DNA from: Streptomyces aurantiacus
GTDB lineage: Bacteria > Actinomycetota > Actinomycetes > Streptomycetales > Streptomycetaceae
Assembly (NCBI RefSeq): GCF_027107535.1
Contig: NZ_CP114283.1
Location: forward strand, 8,990,001-9,054,000
Length of the DNA stretch: 64,000 bases
Direction: 5' to 3'
Of this stretch, positions 10,549-18,828 are shown piece by piece. Position 1 is the first letter of the stretch. Every line of letters begins with the position of its first letter. The translations under genes were made by a program, and so were the position numbers. The notes below the pieces were generated by a model. The model ran no database searches and had not been told where the DNA came from. It saw only the letters and a program-made list of their open reading frames with translations.

Positions 10549-11229
10549 ATGAGTGCCGACGCGTCCTCCCCGTCCTCCGAGTTCGTACGGCTGCTGAGGT
10601 CCCAGCGGGTCTGGGACACCGAGCTGCCGGACTTCGCCCCCGCCACGGCCCCCGCCGAGCCCCTGCCGCTCTTCGAGGAGTGGTTCGCGGGGGCGGTCGC
10701 CGCCGGGCAGCCGGAGCCGCACACGATGTCGCTGGCCACGGCGGACTCCGAGGGCCGGCCCGACGTGCGGACCGTGATGCTGCACGGCGCCGACGAGGAG
10801 GGCTGGCACTTCGCCTCGCACGCGGGCAGCCGGAAGGGGCGGCACCTGGCGTCCCGCCCGTACGCGGCACTCGGCTTCTACTGGCCCGTGCAGGGCCGGC
10901 AGGTCCGGGTGCGCGGCCCGGTGACCGTCGCCCCGCCCGAGGTCGCGCGGGCCGACCTGCACGCCCGCTCGACCGGCGCGCTCGCCTCCGCTCTGGTGGG
11001 GCGCCAGAGCGAAGTCCTGGACAGTCACGAGGAGTTGGTGCGCGCCTCGGCCGCCGCCTGGGACCGCGCCCACCGCGAACCGGACGCGTCCGCGCCGTCG
11101 TGGACGGTGTATGTCCTGGACCCGGACGAGGTGGAGTTCTTCCAGGGCGACGCGCGGCGACGGCACGTCCGTCTCACCTACCGCCGCACGGACGGCGCCG
11201 CATGGCGCAGGGAACTGCTGTGGCCCTAG
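10549..11229 (+). CDS. PdxH-like pyridoxal phosphate synthase paralogue (PNPOx family)
   Basis: 226 residues with the order of a pyridoxine/pyridoxamine 5'-phosphate oxidase: PHTMSLATADSEGRPDVRTVMLHG, FASHAGSRKGRHLASRPYAALGFYWPVQGRQVRVRGPV, and a C-terminal VEFFQGDARRRHVRL(T)YRR. The usual enzyme makes PLP with FMN. The second half is less like PdxH than the gene at 56065 (SALVGRQSEVLDS in place of GSQLGAWAS), so this copy may be a PhzG-type oxidase acting on another substrate. It is coupled by proximity to the gene at 10096. Confidence 0.8.
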   Translation: MSADASSPSSEFVRLLRSQRVWDTELPDFAPATAPAEPLPLFEEWFAGAVAAGQPEPHTMSLATADSEGRPDVRTVMLHGADEEGWHFASHAGSRKGRHLASRPYAALGFYWPVQGRQVRVRGPVTVAPPEVARADLHARSTGALASALVGRQSEVLDSHEELVRASAAAWDRAHREPDASAPSWTVYVLDPDEVEFFQGDARRRHVRLTYRRTDGAAWRRELLWP

Positions 11230-11251
11230 CCGGCCGCCCCGGGCCGGGGTG

Positions 11252-11860
11252 TCACGACGTCACGGGTGCGGCTTCCGGGTCGGTGGCGAGCCGTGCGTGC
11301 AGATGCACGTCCCGGAAGGCGTCCTGGCGGCCCGCCTCGAACATCGCCCCGCGCAGGGTTCCCTCGTACGGGTAGCCGCACCTCTCGGCGACCCGGCACG
11401 ACGCCTCATGTCCGAGTGCGTGCCCCAACTCCAGGCGGTGCAGACCGAGTTCCTCGAAGGCCCAGCGCGAGGCCAGGGCGAGTGCGCGTGAGGCCACCTG
11501 GCGGCCACGGGCGTCGGGGAGCACCCAGTAGCCGACGCGGGCGACCCGTATGACGTGGTCGATGTCGTTGACGCCGATATGTCCGAGCCGGGTGCCGCTC
11601 GTCGCGTCGGTGACGCAGAAGGAGGCCCCTGACCCCTCCTGGACCGCCTTGGCCCGCGCCCGCAGCGACTCCTGCGCGTCGGTCCTGCTCCCGATCGGCC
11701 TGATCGGCGTGTTCCACCGCTGGAACTCCGGGTCCGTGCAGCCCCGCAGCCAGGCCTGGACGTCCTCCTCGGCATCCGCGTCCCAGGGGCGCAGCCACAG
11801 TCCGTAGCCGTGGATCTCGGGGAGGGGGAGGGAGGCGGAGGACTCGTACAAGTCGGTCAT
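11252..11860 (-). CDS. GNAT family N-acetyltransferase (RimJ/RimL type)
   Basis: 202 residues from ATG 11860 (an ATG at 11875 in the same frame is possible; neither has a strong ribosome site). The sequence reads LRPWDADAEEDVQAWLRGCTDPEFQRW early, and then the acetyl-CoA pocket VGYWVLPDARGRQVASRALALASRWAFEELGLHRLELGHA (about 107-145), diagnostic of GNAT enzymes that acetylate amino groups of proteins or small molecules. The substrate is unknown. It is convergent with the PdxH-like gene. Confidence 0.87.
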   Translation of the reverse strand: MTDLYESSASLPLPEIHGYGLWLRPWDADAEEDVQAWLRGCTDPEFQRWNTPIRPIGSRTDAQESLRARAKAVQEGSGASFCVTDATSGTRLGHIGVNDIDHVIRVARVGYWVLPDARGRQVASRALALASRWAFEELGLHRLELGHALGHEASCRVAERCGYPYEGTLRGAMFEAGRQDAFRDVHLHARLATDPEAAPVTS

Positions 11861-11936
11861 CGAGCCATTCAACAACGGCCGCCCGGGCGACCGGTCGCGG
11901 GGTGGCCCGAGGGGGCGTCCGCCAGGGACGGACGGC

Positions 11937-12404
11937 CTAGCCGGAGGCCGCGGCCGCCGGCCGGAACACGGGGACCGCGACCGTTTCCCCCGCCCTCTCC
12001 CGGCCTTCCATCCCCTCGACGCCCTCCACGTCCACGCCCTCCACGCGGAACGTCACCTCCAGCGCCATCCCCGCCCGCAGTGCCTCCTCCGCGCAGTCCA
12101 CCACCTCGGTCATCATGCGCGGCCCCTCTTCGAGATCGACGACGGCGGCCACGTACGGCGTGCGGGCCCCGAAGGGCGGCAGGTCGTTCCGGTGGACGAC
12201 GGACCAGGTGTAGAGCGTGGCGCGCCCGCCGGCCCGCTCCCAGGTCACGGCCTCGCTCCAGCAGTGCGGGCAGAACTCACGGGGGTAGTGGTGGGCGCGC
12301 CCGCACGCGCCGCACCGGCGCAGCAGCAGGTTCCCCTCGGCGGCCGCGTCCCAGTACGGCCGGGTGAGGGCGTCGGCCTCCGGCAGGTCGAAACGGGCCG
12401 CCAT
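11937..12404 (-). CDS. DUF35 Zn-ribbon/OB-fold acyl-CoA-associated protein
   Basis: 155 residues. Four cysteines C31-x2-C34 and C45-x2-C48 (RRCGACGRAHHYPREFCPHCW) form a zinc ribbon, and an OB-fold follows (TLYTWSVVHRNDLPPF, TPYVAAVVDLEEGPRMMTEVVDC). Such proteins partner thiolase-fold enzymes, as ChsH2-DUF35 does with Ltp2, and hold the acyl-CoA. The ATG overlaps the TGA of the upstream DoxX gene by one base. The likely partner is the Cys-less thiolase at 7714, which carries an operator of the same family although it lies 3 kb away. A V/E/G repeat (EGVDVEGVEGMEG) marks the C-terminal region. Confidence 0.88.
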   Translation of the reverse strand: MAARFDLPEADALTRPYWDAAAEGNLLLRRCGACGRAHHYPREFCPHCWSEAVTWERAGGRATLYTWSVVHRNDLPPFGARTPYVAAVVDLEEGPRMMTEVVDCAEEALRAGMALEVTFRVEGVDVEGVEGMEGRERAGETVAVPVFRPAAAASG

Positions 12405-12853
12405 CAGAAGATTCCCAGGGCGTTGTCCAGCGACCACGTCTGCCAGGACATCGCGAACAGGGCCACCAGGGAGATCAGCGCCATCATCGCGTTCTGCCCC
12501 TGCTCGGCCCAGTCGTGGATCATCAGCACGAGGTAGAGGAGGTTGAGCAGCAGTCCTCCGACCAGGGCGATCGGCGTCAGGAACCCCATGACGAGGCCGA
12601 GGCCCAGGGCGAGTTCGGCGTACACGACGACGTACGCCATCGTGCGCGGCCGGGGCGCGACCACCACGTCGAAGCCGCTGCGCACCGCGTTCCACCGGTG
12701 CTTCGCCGCGACGTCCGTCGCCCAGGCGATGCCGGTCCCCCGCTCGAACCAGCCCTTCTTGTCCTTGTGCCGCCAGCTCTCCAGCCACCACAGCCCCAGG
12801 CCGATACGGAGCACGGCGACCCATTCCGCACCGGTGAGCCAGATCGTGTCCAT
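12404..12853 (-). CDS. DoxX family membrane protein
   Basis: 149 residues with four transmembrane segments (about 8-25, 70-92, 94-112, 120-142) and a polar loop after the first, as in DoxX/quinol-oxidase-subunit-like proteins. Some DoxX proteins work with oxidoreductases in the membrane; a role here is unknown. It begins with ATG 12853 behind a CAGGGGGC Shine-Dalgarno and 24 bases downstream of operator site 3. It is the first gene of a two-gene unit with the DUF35 gene (overlap TGATG), so it is expressed with acyl-CoA enzymes. Confidence 0.85.
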   Translation of the reverse strand: MDTIWLTGAEWVAVLRIGLGLWWLESWRHKDKKGWFERGTGIAWATDVAAKHRWNAVRSGFDVVVAPRPRTMAYVVVYAELALGLGLVMGFLTPIALVGGLLLNLLYLVLMIHDWAEQGQNAMMALISLVALFAMSWQTWSLDNALGIF

Positions 12854-12876
12854 GAAGCCCCCTGCCGTCGACGGCA

Positions 12877-12893
12877 TCTGACGGTACGTCAGT
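12877..12893. promoter_or_regulatory. Operator site 3, upstream of doxX/DUF35
   Basis: TCTGACGGTACGTCAGT: left half perfect, right half six of eight. The distance to the DoxX ATG is 23 bases. Confidence 0.75.
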
Positions 12894-13126
12894 TCAGCCG
12901 ATGCGGCGGCACTCGCGCAAGACGCACGGCGAAAGTCCCCGGACGACCGCCCGGCCCGCCGCAGCGCCCGCGCCCACCGCCTCGCCGCCCGCTCCACCTC
13001 CCGCACACAGACCGGGGAACCTACGACACCGGCCCCACACGGGCCTCCTACAGCCGTGATCAATTCGCAACCGATTCCGGGCTTGACCGAGACCCATCAA
13101 GTGATGACTTGAATACGCTCTGGCAC

Positions 13127-14344
13127 ATGGCCGACTCTCCCGACCCGACATCCCAGGCGTCCGCGCCGCAACCCGCGCCGCAGCAGGACCGACCCGTGTA
13201 CGTCATCGGGGGCGGCCCGGGCGGCCTCGCGGCGGCGCACGCGCTGCGCGCACAGGGAGTCCGGGCCGTCGTGCTCGAAAAGTCCGACCACGTCGGAGCG
13301 TCCTGGCGGCGGCACTACGACCGGCTGCGGCTGCACACCACCCGCCGTCTCTCCGGGCTGCCCGGCCTCGCGATGCCGCGCTCGTTCGGCCGCTGGGTGT
13401 CGCGCGACAACGTGGTGCGCTACCTGGAGAAGTACGCCGAGCACCACGAGCTGGAGATCGTCACGGGTGTCGAGGTCTCCCGCGTGGAGCCCACCGCCGA
13501 CGGCACCGGCTGGCTGCTGCGCGCCACGGGCGGGCGTGAGCTGACCGGCAGCGCCGTGGTCGTCGCCACCGGCTACAACCACACGCCGCACGTGCCCGAC
13601 TGGCCGGGCCGCGACGCGTACACGGGCGAGCTCCTGCACGCCGGCGAGTACCGCAACCCGGCCCCCTACGCCGGCCGGGACGTCCTCGTGGTCGGCGTGG
13701 GCAACACCGGCGCCGAGATCGCCGTCGACCTCGTCGAGGGCGGCGCCTCGCGCGTACGCCTGTCGGTGCGGACCGCGCCGCACATCGTGCGCCGGTCGAC
13801 GGCCGGCTGGGCGGCCCAGTACACCGGAGTGCTCTGCCGGCGGCTGCCGGTCGCCCTGGTGGACCGGATGGCCGGGCCGCTGGCCAGGATCAGTGTTCCG
13901 GACCTCTCCTCGAAGGGGCTGCCGCGGCCCGACACCGGGCTGTACTCGCGGGTCAACGAGGGGTCCATCCCCGTACAGGACGTCGGCCTCATCGACGCCG
14001 TCCGCAAGGGCCGGGTCGAGATCGTGGCCGCGGTCGAGGCCTTCGAGGACGGCAAGGTCGTCCTCGCGAACGGCGACCGCGTCGGTCCGGACGCCGTGAT
14101 CGCCGCGACCGGCTACCGGCGCGCCCTGGAGGATGTCGTCGGCCATCTCGACGTACTCGACGCGCGTGGACGCCCGGTCGTCCACGGCGCCCGTGCGCCG
14201 AAGAACGCGCCAGGCCTCTACTTCACCGGTTTCACCAACCCGATCAGCGGGATGCTCCGCGAGCTGGCCCTCGACGCCGAGAAGATCGCGAAGTCGATCG
14301 CGCGGGACGCGGAGCGCAGGCACCCGTCCCGCATCACCCGCTGA
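13127..14344 (+). CDS. Flavin-containing monooxygenase-like NAD(P)/FAD protein
   Basis: 405 residues from ATG 13127; the longer open frame upstream runs over the DoxX gene and is not coding. Two Rossmann motifs are present: GGGPGGLAAAHAL (FAD, about 26-38) and VVGVGNTGAEIAVDL (NADPH, about 186-200), with VVATGYNHTPHVPDWPG between them, the ATG motif of FMO/CzcO-like enzymes. The family oxygenates N, S or ketone carbons using NADPH and O2, or acts in metal resistance. The complete FMO fingerprint FxGxxxHxxxY is seen only as LLHAGEYRNPAPYAGRD. No operator-family site precedes it except the one shared with DoxX. Confidence 0.85.
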   Translation: MADSPDPTSQASAPQPAPQQDRPVYVIGGGPGGLAAAHALRAQGVRAVVLEKSDHVGASWRRHYDRLRLHTTRRLSGLPGLAMPRSFGRWVSRDNVVRYLEKYAEHHELEIVTGVEVSRVEPTADGTGWLLRATGGRELTGSAVVVATGYNHTPHVPDWPGRDAYTGELLHAGEYRNPAPYAGRDVLVVGVGNTGAEIAVDLVEGGASRVRLSVRTAPHIVRRSTAGWAAQYTGVLCRRLPVALVDRMAGPLARISVPDLSSKGLPRPDTGLYSRVNEGSIPVQDVGLIDAVRKGRVEIVAAVEAFEDGKVVLANGDRVGPDAVIAATGYRRALEDVVGHLDVLDARGRPVVHGARAPKNAPGLYFTGFTNPISGMLRELALDAEKIAKSIARDAERRHPSRITR

Positions 14345-14738
14345 CGCGTCCGGCGATCCAGCCGGGACCGGGCGGGGGCGGGGGTGCCGGTCCAGCCCCG
14401 GGGGCTCGTCCGCCCGGCCCCTGGGGCACGGCGTCCCGGCGCTGAGGTCCTGCCACGCCCGTGACCTGGGGATGCGGCCTTGGGGTGCGGCCTTGCGGCG
14501 TGGTCTTGTTGCGTTGTCTTCGGAGGTGCCTCGACCTGTCCGGGCCGGGGTCCGTCGGCGTCATGGACCTGCCCGCCCCTGGGGTCCGGCGCCGTGGCCC
14601 CGCGGCTCCTGGCCGGTCCCGCGTCCGGCAGCGACCGCCGGTTCACACCCCGGAGCGCCGGGCCAGGCACGTTCCTGAGCGGGTCCCGGAGGGTACGAAC
14701 CCTGTGGCGGCCACAAGTTCTTTGCATGCAGACCCGTT
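14345..14738. other. Gene-free region before the ADP-forming synthetase
   Basis: About 400 bases with imperfect GGGGTGCGGCCTTG-type direct repeats near 14460-14510. No coding frame has plausible composition on both counts of length and start. The end of the gap carries operators 4 and 5. Confidence 0.5.
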
Positions 14739-14755
14739 CCTGACGTGGCGTCAGT
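14739..14755. promoter_or_regulatory. Operator site 4, distal site of a tandem pair
   Basis: CCTGACGTGGCGTCAGT: six of eight matches in each half. Its centre is 24 bases from the centre of site 5, close to two helical turns. Confidence 0.65.
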
Positions 14756-14762
14756 TCAGTAA

Positions 14763-14779
14763 TCTGACACTGCGTCAGT
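14763..14779. promoter_or_regulatory. Operator site 5, proximal site of a tandem pair
   Basis: TCTGACACTGCGTCAGT lies 31 bases upstream of the synthetase ATG at 14811, with the AGGAG ribosome site in between. Confidence 0.75.
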
Positions 14780-14810
14780 TATTGGCAGCCACTCAGGAGC
14801 GGGCGGACCG

Positions 14811-17036
14811 ATGCTTGGATCAACCCACGGCACCCTCACCACCGACTCCCGCCGGGCCAGGGTCATCGCCTGCGGCGAGCAACCGGCCCCTGCCGTGCAC
14901 GGCAGGCCCGCCGCCACCGACGACCTGGACGTCAGCGGCCGGCCGCTGTACGCCGGCGTACCCGATCTGGACCGCTTCTTCCGCCCCGAGTCGGTGGCCG
15001 TGGTCGGCGCCTCGGACACCGAGGGGCGCCCGAACACCGGCATCACCCGCCAACTGCTCGCCTGGGCCGAACGGGTCGGCGCCCGGCTGCACCCGGTGCA
15101 TCCGACGCGCGAGTCCGTCTTCGGGATCCCGTGCGTCGCCGCTGTCACGGACCTGCCCGAACAGGTCGACCTGGCCGTGCTCCTGGTCGCCGACCCCCTG
15201 CCCGTGATCGAGCAACTCGGCGAGACGAAGGTGCGGTTCGCGGTCGCCTTCGCCTCCGGATTCGCCGAGACCGGAGCGGAGGGCGCCGCCGCGCAGGCCC
15301 GCCTTGCCGCCGCCGTGCAGCGCTCCGGGCTGCGGCTGCTCGGCCCGAACACCAACCTCAACGCCTTCGAGAGGTTCCGCGAGGACCTGGACGGGCCGGC
15401 GATCGCGCTGATCACCCAGTCCGGGCACCAGGGGCGTCCCGTCTTCACGATGCAGGAGCTCGGCGTACGGCTCTCGCACTGGGCGCCCACCGGCAACGAG
15501 GCCGACCTGGAGAGCGCCGACTTCATCTCGTACTTCGCCGAGCAGCCCGAGGTGGGCGCCATCGCCTGCTACGTCGAGGGCCTCAAGGACGGCCGTTCCT
15601 TCCTCCTGGCCGCCGACCGGGCCGCCCGGCGCGGTGTCCCCGTCGTCGCGGTCAAGGTCGGCCGCACCGAGACGGGCGCCCGGACGGCCGCCTCCCACAC
15701 CGGCAAACTGACCGGCGCCGACGCGGTCGTGGACGCCGCGATGCGCCAGTACGGCGTCGTGCGAGTCGACGGGCTCGACGAACTCCAGGACACCGCCGCC
15801 CTGTTGGCGCGCGCCCGCCCGCCGTCCTCCGACGGGGTCGTCGTCTACTCCATCTCCGGCGGTACGGGCGCGCACTTCTCGGACCTGGCGACGGAGGCCG
15901 GGCTGACACTGCCCCGGCTCTCGGACACCAAGCAGGCCGAACTGCACCAGTGGATACCCGAGTACCTGGACGTCTCCAACCCGATCGACAACGGCGGCCA
16001 TCCGGTCGGCGACTGGCGCGGACGCAGGATCATCGACGCGATCCTCGCCGATCCGGCCGTCGGAGTGCTGGTCTGCCCGATCACCGGCCCCTTCCCGCCC
16101 ATGAGCGACAAGCTCGCGCAGGACCTGGTGGACGCGGCGGAGCAGACGGACAAACTGGTGTGCGTGGTGTGGGGCTCACCCGTGGGTACGGAGGCCGCGT
16201 ACCGGGAGACGCTGCTCGGGTCGTCGCGGGTGGCCACCTTCCGTACGTTCGCGAACTGCATCACCGCGGTCCGTGCCCACCTGGACCACGCCCGGTTCGT
16301 CGCCTCGTACCGCTCGCCCTTCGACGAGGCGCCGCGCAGTCCGTCCCCCTCCTACCGCAAGGCCCAGGCGCTGATGCGGCCGGGCAGCAGGCTCAGTGAG
16401 CACGCGGCGAAGCAGTTGCTGCGCGCGTACGGGATCCGTGTGCCGCGGGAGCAGTTGGTGACCAGCGCGGCCGCGGCGGTGCGGGCGGCCGGGCTCGTGG
16501 GGTATCCCGTGGTGATGAAGGCGTCCGGTGCGCGGCTCGCCCACAAGACCGAGCTGGGTCTGGTGAAGATCGGCCTGACCTCGGCGAGTCAGGTCAGGGA
16601 CGCCTACCGGGAGTTGACCGACATCGCCCGCTACGAGGACGTGTCGCTGGACGGGGTGCTGGTGTGCCAGATGGTCGAGCCCGGTGTCGAGATGGTCGTC
16701 GGTGTGACGCACGACGAGCTGTTCGGTCCCACGGTGACGGTCGGGCTGGGCGGAGTGCTCGTGGAGGTCCTGCGGGACACCGCCGTGCGGGTGCCGCCGT
16801 TCGGTGAGGACCAGGCCCGGACGATGCTCGACGAGCTTCGGGGGCGGGCGCTGCTGGACGGCGTCCGCGGGCGGCCTCCGGCCGATCTGGACGCACTGGT
16901 CGAGGTGGTGCTGCGGGTGCAGCGGATGGCGCTCGAACTGGACGGTGAGCTGTCCGAGCTGGACATCAACCCGTTGATGGTGCTGCCCCGGGGGCAGGGG
17001 GCTGTGGCGTTGGACGCGCTGGCGGTGTGCCGCTGA
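14811..17036 (+). CDS. Fused-subunit acyl-CoA synthetase (ADP-forming type)
   Basis: 741 residues. Residues about 50-145 are a CoA-binding Rossmann domain (FFRPESVAVVGASDTEGRPN), then two succinyl-CoA-ligase-like domains carrying SGHQG (about 205-210; this His is the phosphorylation site in the family), and from about 515 an ATP-grasp domain (VVMKASGARLAHKTELGLVKIGL, DGVLVCQMVEPGVEMVVGV, ending ELDINPLMV). The enzyme interconverts acyl-CoA and acid with ATP/ADP and phosphate; some bacterial homologues are protein acetyltransferases but carry a GNAT domain, absent here. It is preceded by two operators and AGGAG, and is followed by an enoyl-CoA hydratase gene. Confidence 0.9.
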   Translation: MLGSTHGTLTTDSRRARVIACGEQPAPAVHGRPAATDDLDVSGRPLYAGVPDLDRFFRPESVAVVGASDTEGRPNTGITRQLLAWAERVGARLHPVHPTRESVFGIPCVAAVTDLPEQVDLAVLLVADPLPVIEQLGETKVRFAVAFASGFAETGAEGAAAQARLAAAVQRSGLRLLGPNTNLNAFERFREDLDGPAIALITQSGHQGRPVFTMQELGVRLSHWAPTGNEADLESADFISYFAEQPEVGAIACYVEGLKDGRSFLLAADRAARRGVPVVAVKVGRTETGARTAASHTGKLTGADAVVDAAMRQYGVVRVDGLDELQDTAALLARARPPSSDGVVVYSISGGTGAHFSDLATEAGLTLPRLSDTKQAELHQWIPEYLDVSNPIDNGGHPVGDWRGRRIIDAILADPAVGVLVCPITGPFPPMSDKLAQDLVDAAEQTDKLVCVVWGSPVGTEAAYRETLLGSSRVATFRTFANCITAVRAHLDHARFVASYRSPFDEAPRSPSPSYRKAQALMRPGSRLSEHAAKQLLRAYGIRVPREQLVTSAAAAVRAAGLVGYPVVMKASGARLAHKTELGLVKIGLTSASQVRDAYRELTDIARYEDVSLDGVLVCQMVEPGVEMVVGVTHDELFGPTVTVGLGGVLVEVLRDTAVRVPPFGEDQARTMLDELRGRALLDGVRGRPPADLDALVEVVLRVQRMALELDGELSELDINPLMVLPRGQGAVALDALAVCR

Positions 17037-17065
17037 GTGGCCGGGTGCGGGGTGTGTGTGGCTGG

Positions 17066-17086
17066 TCGCGCAGTTCCCCGCGCCCC
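17066..17086 (-). repeat. Dispersed intergenic repeat, copy 3 (inverted)
   Basis: Reverse-complement copy of the 21-base core, 30 bases after the synthetase stop. It may reduce read-through into the hydratase gene. Confidence 0.8.
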
Positions 17087-17365
17087 TGAAGGACGCGCCT
17101 GCCGGTGGGCGTCGGGTCGGGGGCGCGTCGGGACATCCGATCGCAGCTGTGTCGTCCCGGGCCGATCGGTTGCCCAGGGGAGGTCGTGCTGCGATCGGAC
17201 GCCCCGCCCCGCCCCCTCACGCCGCACGGCGACTGCCGCAGGACGATGACGACCTCCTGGAAAGGGGCGCCCCCGTCGGGCGCACCTGCCCCCGTACCTA
17301 CCGGCCGCAAGGCGGCCCCTTCGACCGTGAACGCCCCCTCGCCTCCGGGCGGAACGGAGTCCCCC

Positions 17366-18145
17366 GTGCTGCTTCACACCCTCGACAACCAGGTCTCCTG
17401 GATCACCCTGAACCGGCCCGAAGCCATGAACGCCGTCACCCCCGACCAACGGGACCGGCTCATCGGCCTGTTCGAGGCCGCGTCGGCCGACCCCGGCACC
17501 CGCGCGGTCGTCCTCACCGCCACGGGCCGCGGCTTCTGCGCGGGCGCGGACCTGCGCGGCGGCCCGCCCCCGGGCGACCGCGTCCCCGGCGACGTGGCCC
17601 GCGTCATCCGCCACGGCGCCCAACGCCTCATCGCCGCGGTCCTCGACTGCGAGAAGCCGGTGATCGCCGCCGTGAACGGCACGGCGGCCGGCCTCGGCGC
17701 CCACCTCGCCTATGCCTGCGACCTCGTCATCGCCGCGGAGTCGGCCAGGTTCATCGAGGTGTTCGCGCGCCGGGGGCTGGTCCCCGACGGCGGTGGCGCC
17801 TACCTCCTGGCCCGGCTCGTCGGCCCGCAACGGGCGAAGGAGCTGATGTTCTTCGGCGACGCCCTGAGCGCCGCGGACGCGCACCGGCTCGGGCTCGTCA
17901 ACCGGGTCGTACCGGACGGCGAGTTGGAGAAGACGGTCCGCGCCTGGGCCGAGCGCCTGGCCGCCGGCCCCACCCGCTCCCTCGCCCTCACGAAGCAGCT
18001 GGTGAACGCCTCCCTGGACTCCGACCGCGCCACCGCGTTCTCCGCCGAGGCCACCGCCCAGGAGATCAACATGACGACGGCGGACGCCGGTGAAGGGGTG
18101 ACGGCGTTCGTGGAGCGGCGCGGAGCGGAGTTCAAGGGCCGTTGA
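17366..18145 (+). CDS. Enoyl-CoA hydratase/isomerase
   Basis: 259 residues from GTG 17366 (ACGGAG upstream); the frame is open further up, with an ATG at 17246, but the family begins at LLHTLDNQVSWITLNRPEAMNAV. Oxyanion-hole motif ATGRGFCAGADLRG (about 52-65) and PVIAAVNGTAAGLGAHLAYACDLVIAA (about 98-124) identify the crotonase. The later FIEVFARRGLVPDGGG places an Asp where enoyl-CoA isomerases and hydratases have one of the catalytic acids. It follows the operator-controlled synthetase in the same direction and probably works on its product. Confidence 0.9.
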   Translation: MLLHTLDNQVSWITLNRPEAMNAVTPDQRDRLIGLFEAASADPGTRAVVLTATGRGFCAGADLRGGPPPGDRVPGDVARVIRHGAQRLIAAVLDCEKPVIAAVNGTAAGLGAHLAYACDLVIAAESARFIEVFARRGLVPDGGGAYLLARLVGPQRAKELMFFGDALSAADAHRLGLVNRVVPDGELEKTVRAWAERLAAGPTRSLALTKQLVNASLDSDRATAFSAEATAQEINMTTADAGEGVTAFVERRGAEFKGR

Positions 18146-18168
18146 ACCGGTCGCCGGACCCCTTCCAA

Positions 18169-18185
18169 TCTGACACCCCGTCAGC
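18169..18185. promoter_or_regulatory. Operator site 6, abutting the flavin reductase start
   Basis: TCTGACACCCCGTCAGC: seven of eight positions in the right half. It ends four bases before ATG 18190, and there is no Shine-Dalgarno between, as for site 2. Confidence 0.75.
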
Positions 18186-18189
18186 TTCA

Positions 18190-18828
18190 ATGGGCGGTGT
18201 GATGGGACACGCAGGAATGGCCGCGGCGGCAGTCCGCTACCTGAGGTCGGCCGGGGACCCGCAGGCCGCGGGACCGGTCGAACCACTCCCGCGCCCGGAC
18301 CTGCGCGCGGTCGGCGACGACGAGCGCGTGCCGCTCGACCCGGCCGAATTCCGCCGTGTACTGGGGAACTTCGCGACCGGTGTCACCGTCGTCACCGCTC
18401 CGGCCGTCGGGGTGGGGGGCGAGCCTTCCCGGCCCGCCGGCTTCGCCTGTCAGTCGTTCGCCGCTCTCTCCCTCGACCCGCCCCTGATCGCGTTCATGGT
18501 CGCGCGTACGTCCACGACCTGGCCGCGCATCGCCCGCGCGGGCGTCTTCTGTGTGAACGTCCTGGGCGCGCACCAGGGGGACCTGTGCCGCGGCTTCGCG
18601 GTGAGCGGCTCGGACAAGTTCGCCGGAGTCGCGCACGACCCGGCCCCGGTGTCCGGTTCACCACGCCTGGCGGGAGCCACGGCGTGGATCGACTGCGCGA
18701 TCCACGCCGTGCACACGGGTGGCGACCACCTGATCGTGGTGGGCCGGGTGAGTGCCCTGGGTGCCTCGGACGGCGATCAGGAGCCCCTGCTGTTCCACCG
18801 GGGGCGGTTCGGCCGCTTCACGGGCTGA
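18190..18828 (+). CDS. Flavin reductase family protein (HsaB-like)
   Basis: 212 residues from ATG 18190; the operator four bases upstream argues for this leaderless start over the longer frame. Residues from about 50 form the FMN-binding split barrel: FRRVLGNFATGVTVVTAP, GFACQSFAALSLDPPLIAFMVARTSTTWPRI, FCVNVLGAHQGDLCRGFA, then DHLIVVGRVSALG near the end. Such proteins supply reduced flavin to a two-component monooxygenase. No oxygenase gene is adjacent, so the partner lies elsewhere. The last 11 bases overlap the convergent MFS gene. Confidence 0.88.
   Translation: MGGVMGHAGMAAAAVRYLRSAGDPQAAGPVEPLPRPDLRAVGDDERVPLDPAEFRRVLGNFATGVTVVTAPAVGVGGEPSRPAGFACQSFAALSLDPPLIAFMVARTSTTWPRIARAGVFCVNVLGAHQGDLCRGFAVSGSDKFAGVAHDPAPVSGSPRLAGATAWIDCAIHAVHTGGDHLIVVGRVSALGASDGDQEPLLFHRGRFGRFTG

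Noticed and set aside
12515..13126. Long upstream extension of the monooxygenase frame (an open frame from 12515)
   Set aside because: It runs across the DoxX gene on the other strand and has no family similarity; the Rossmann motif begins just after ATG 13127.
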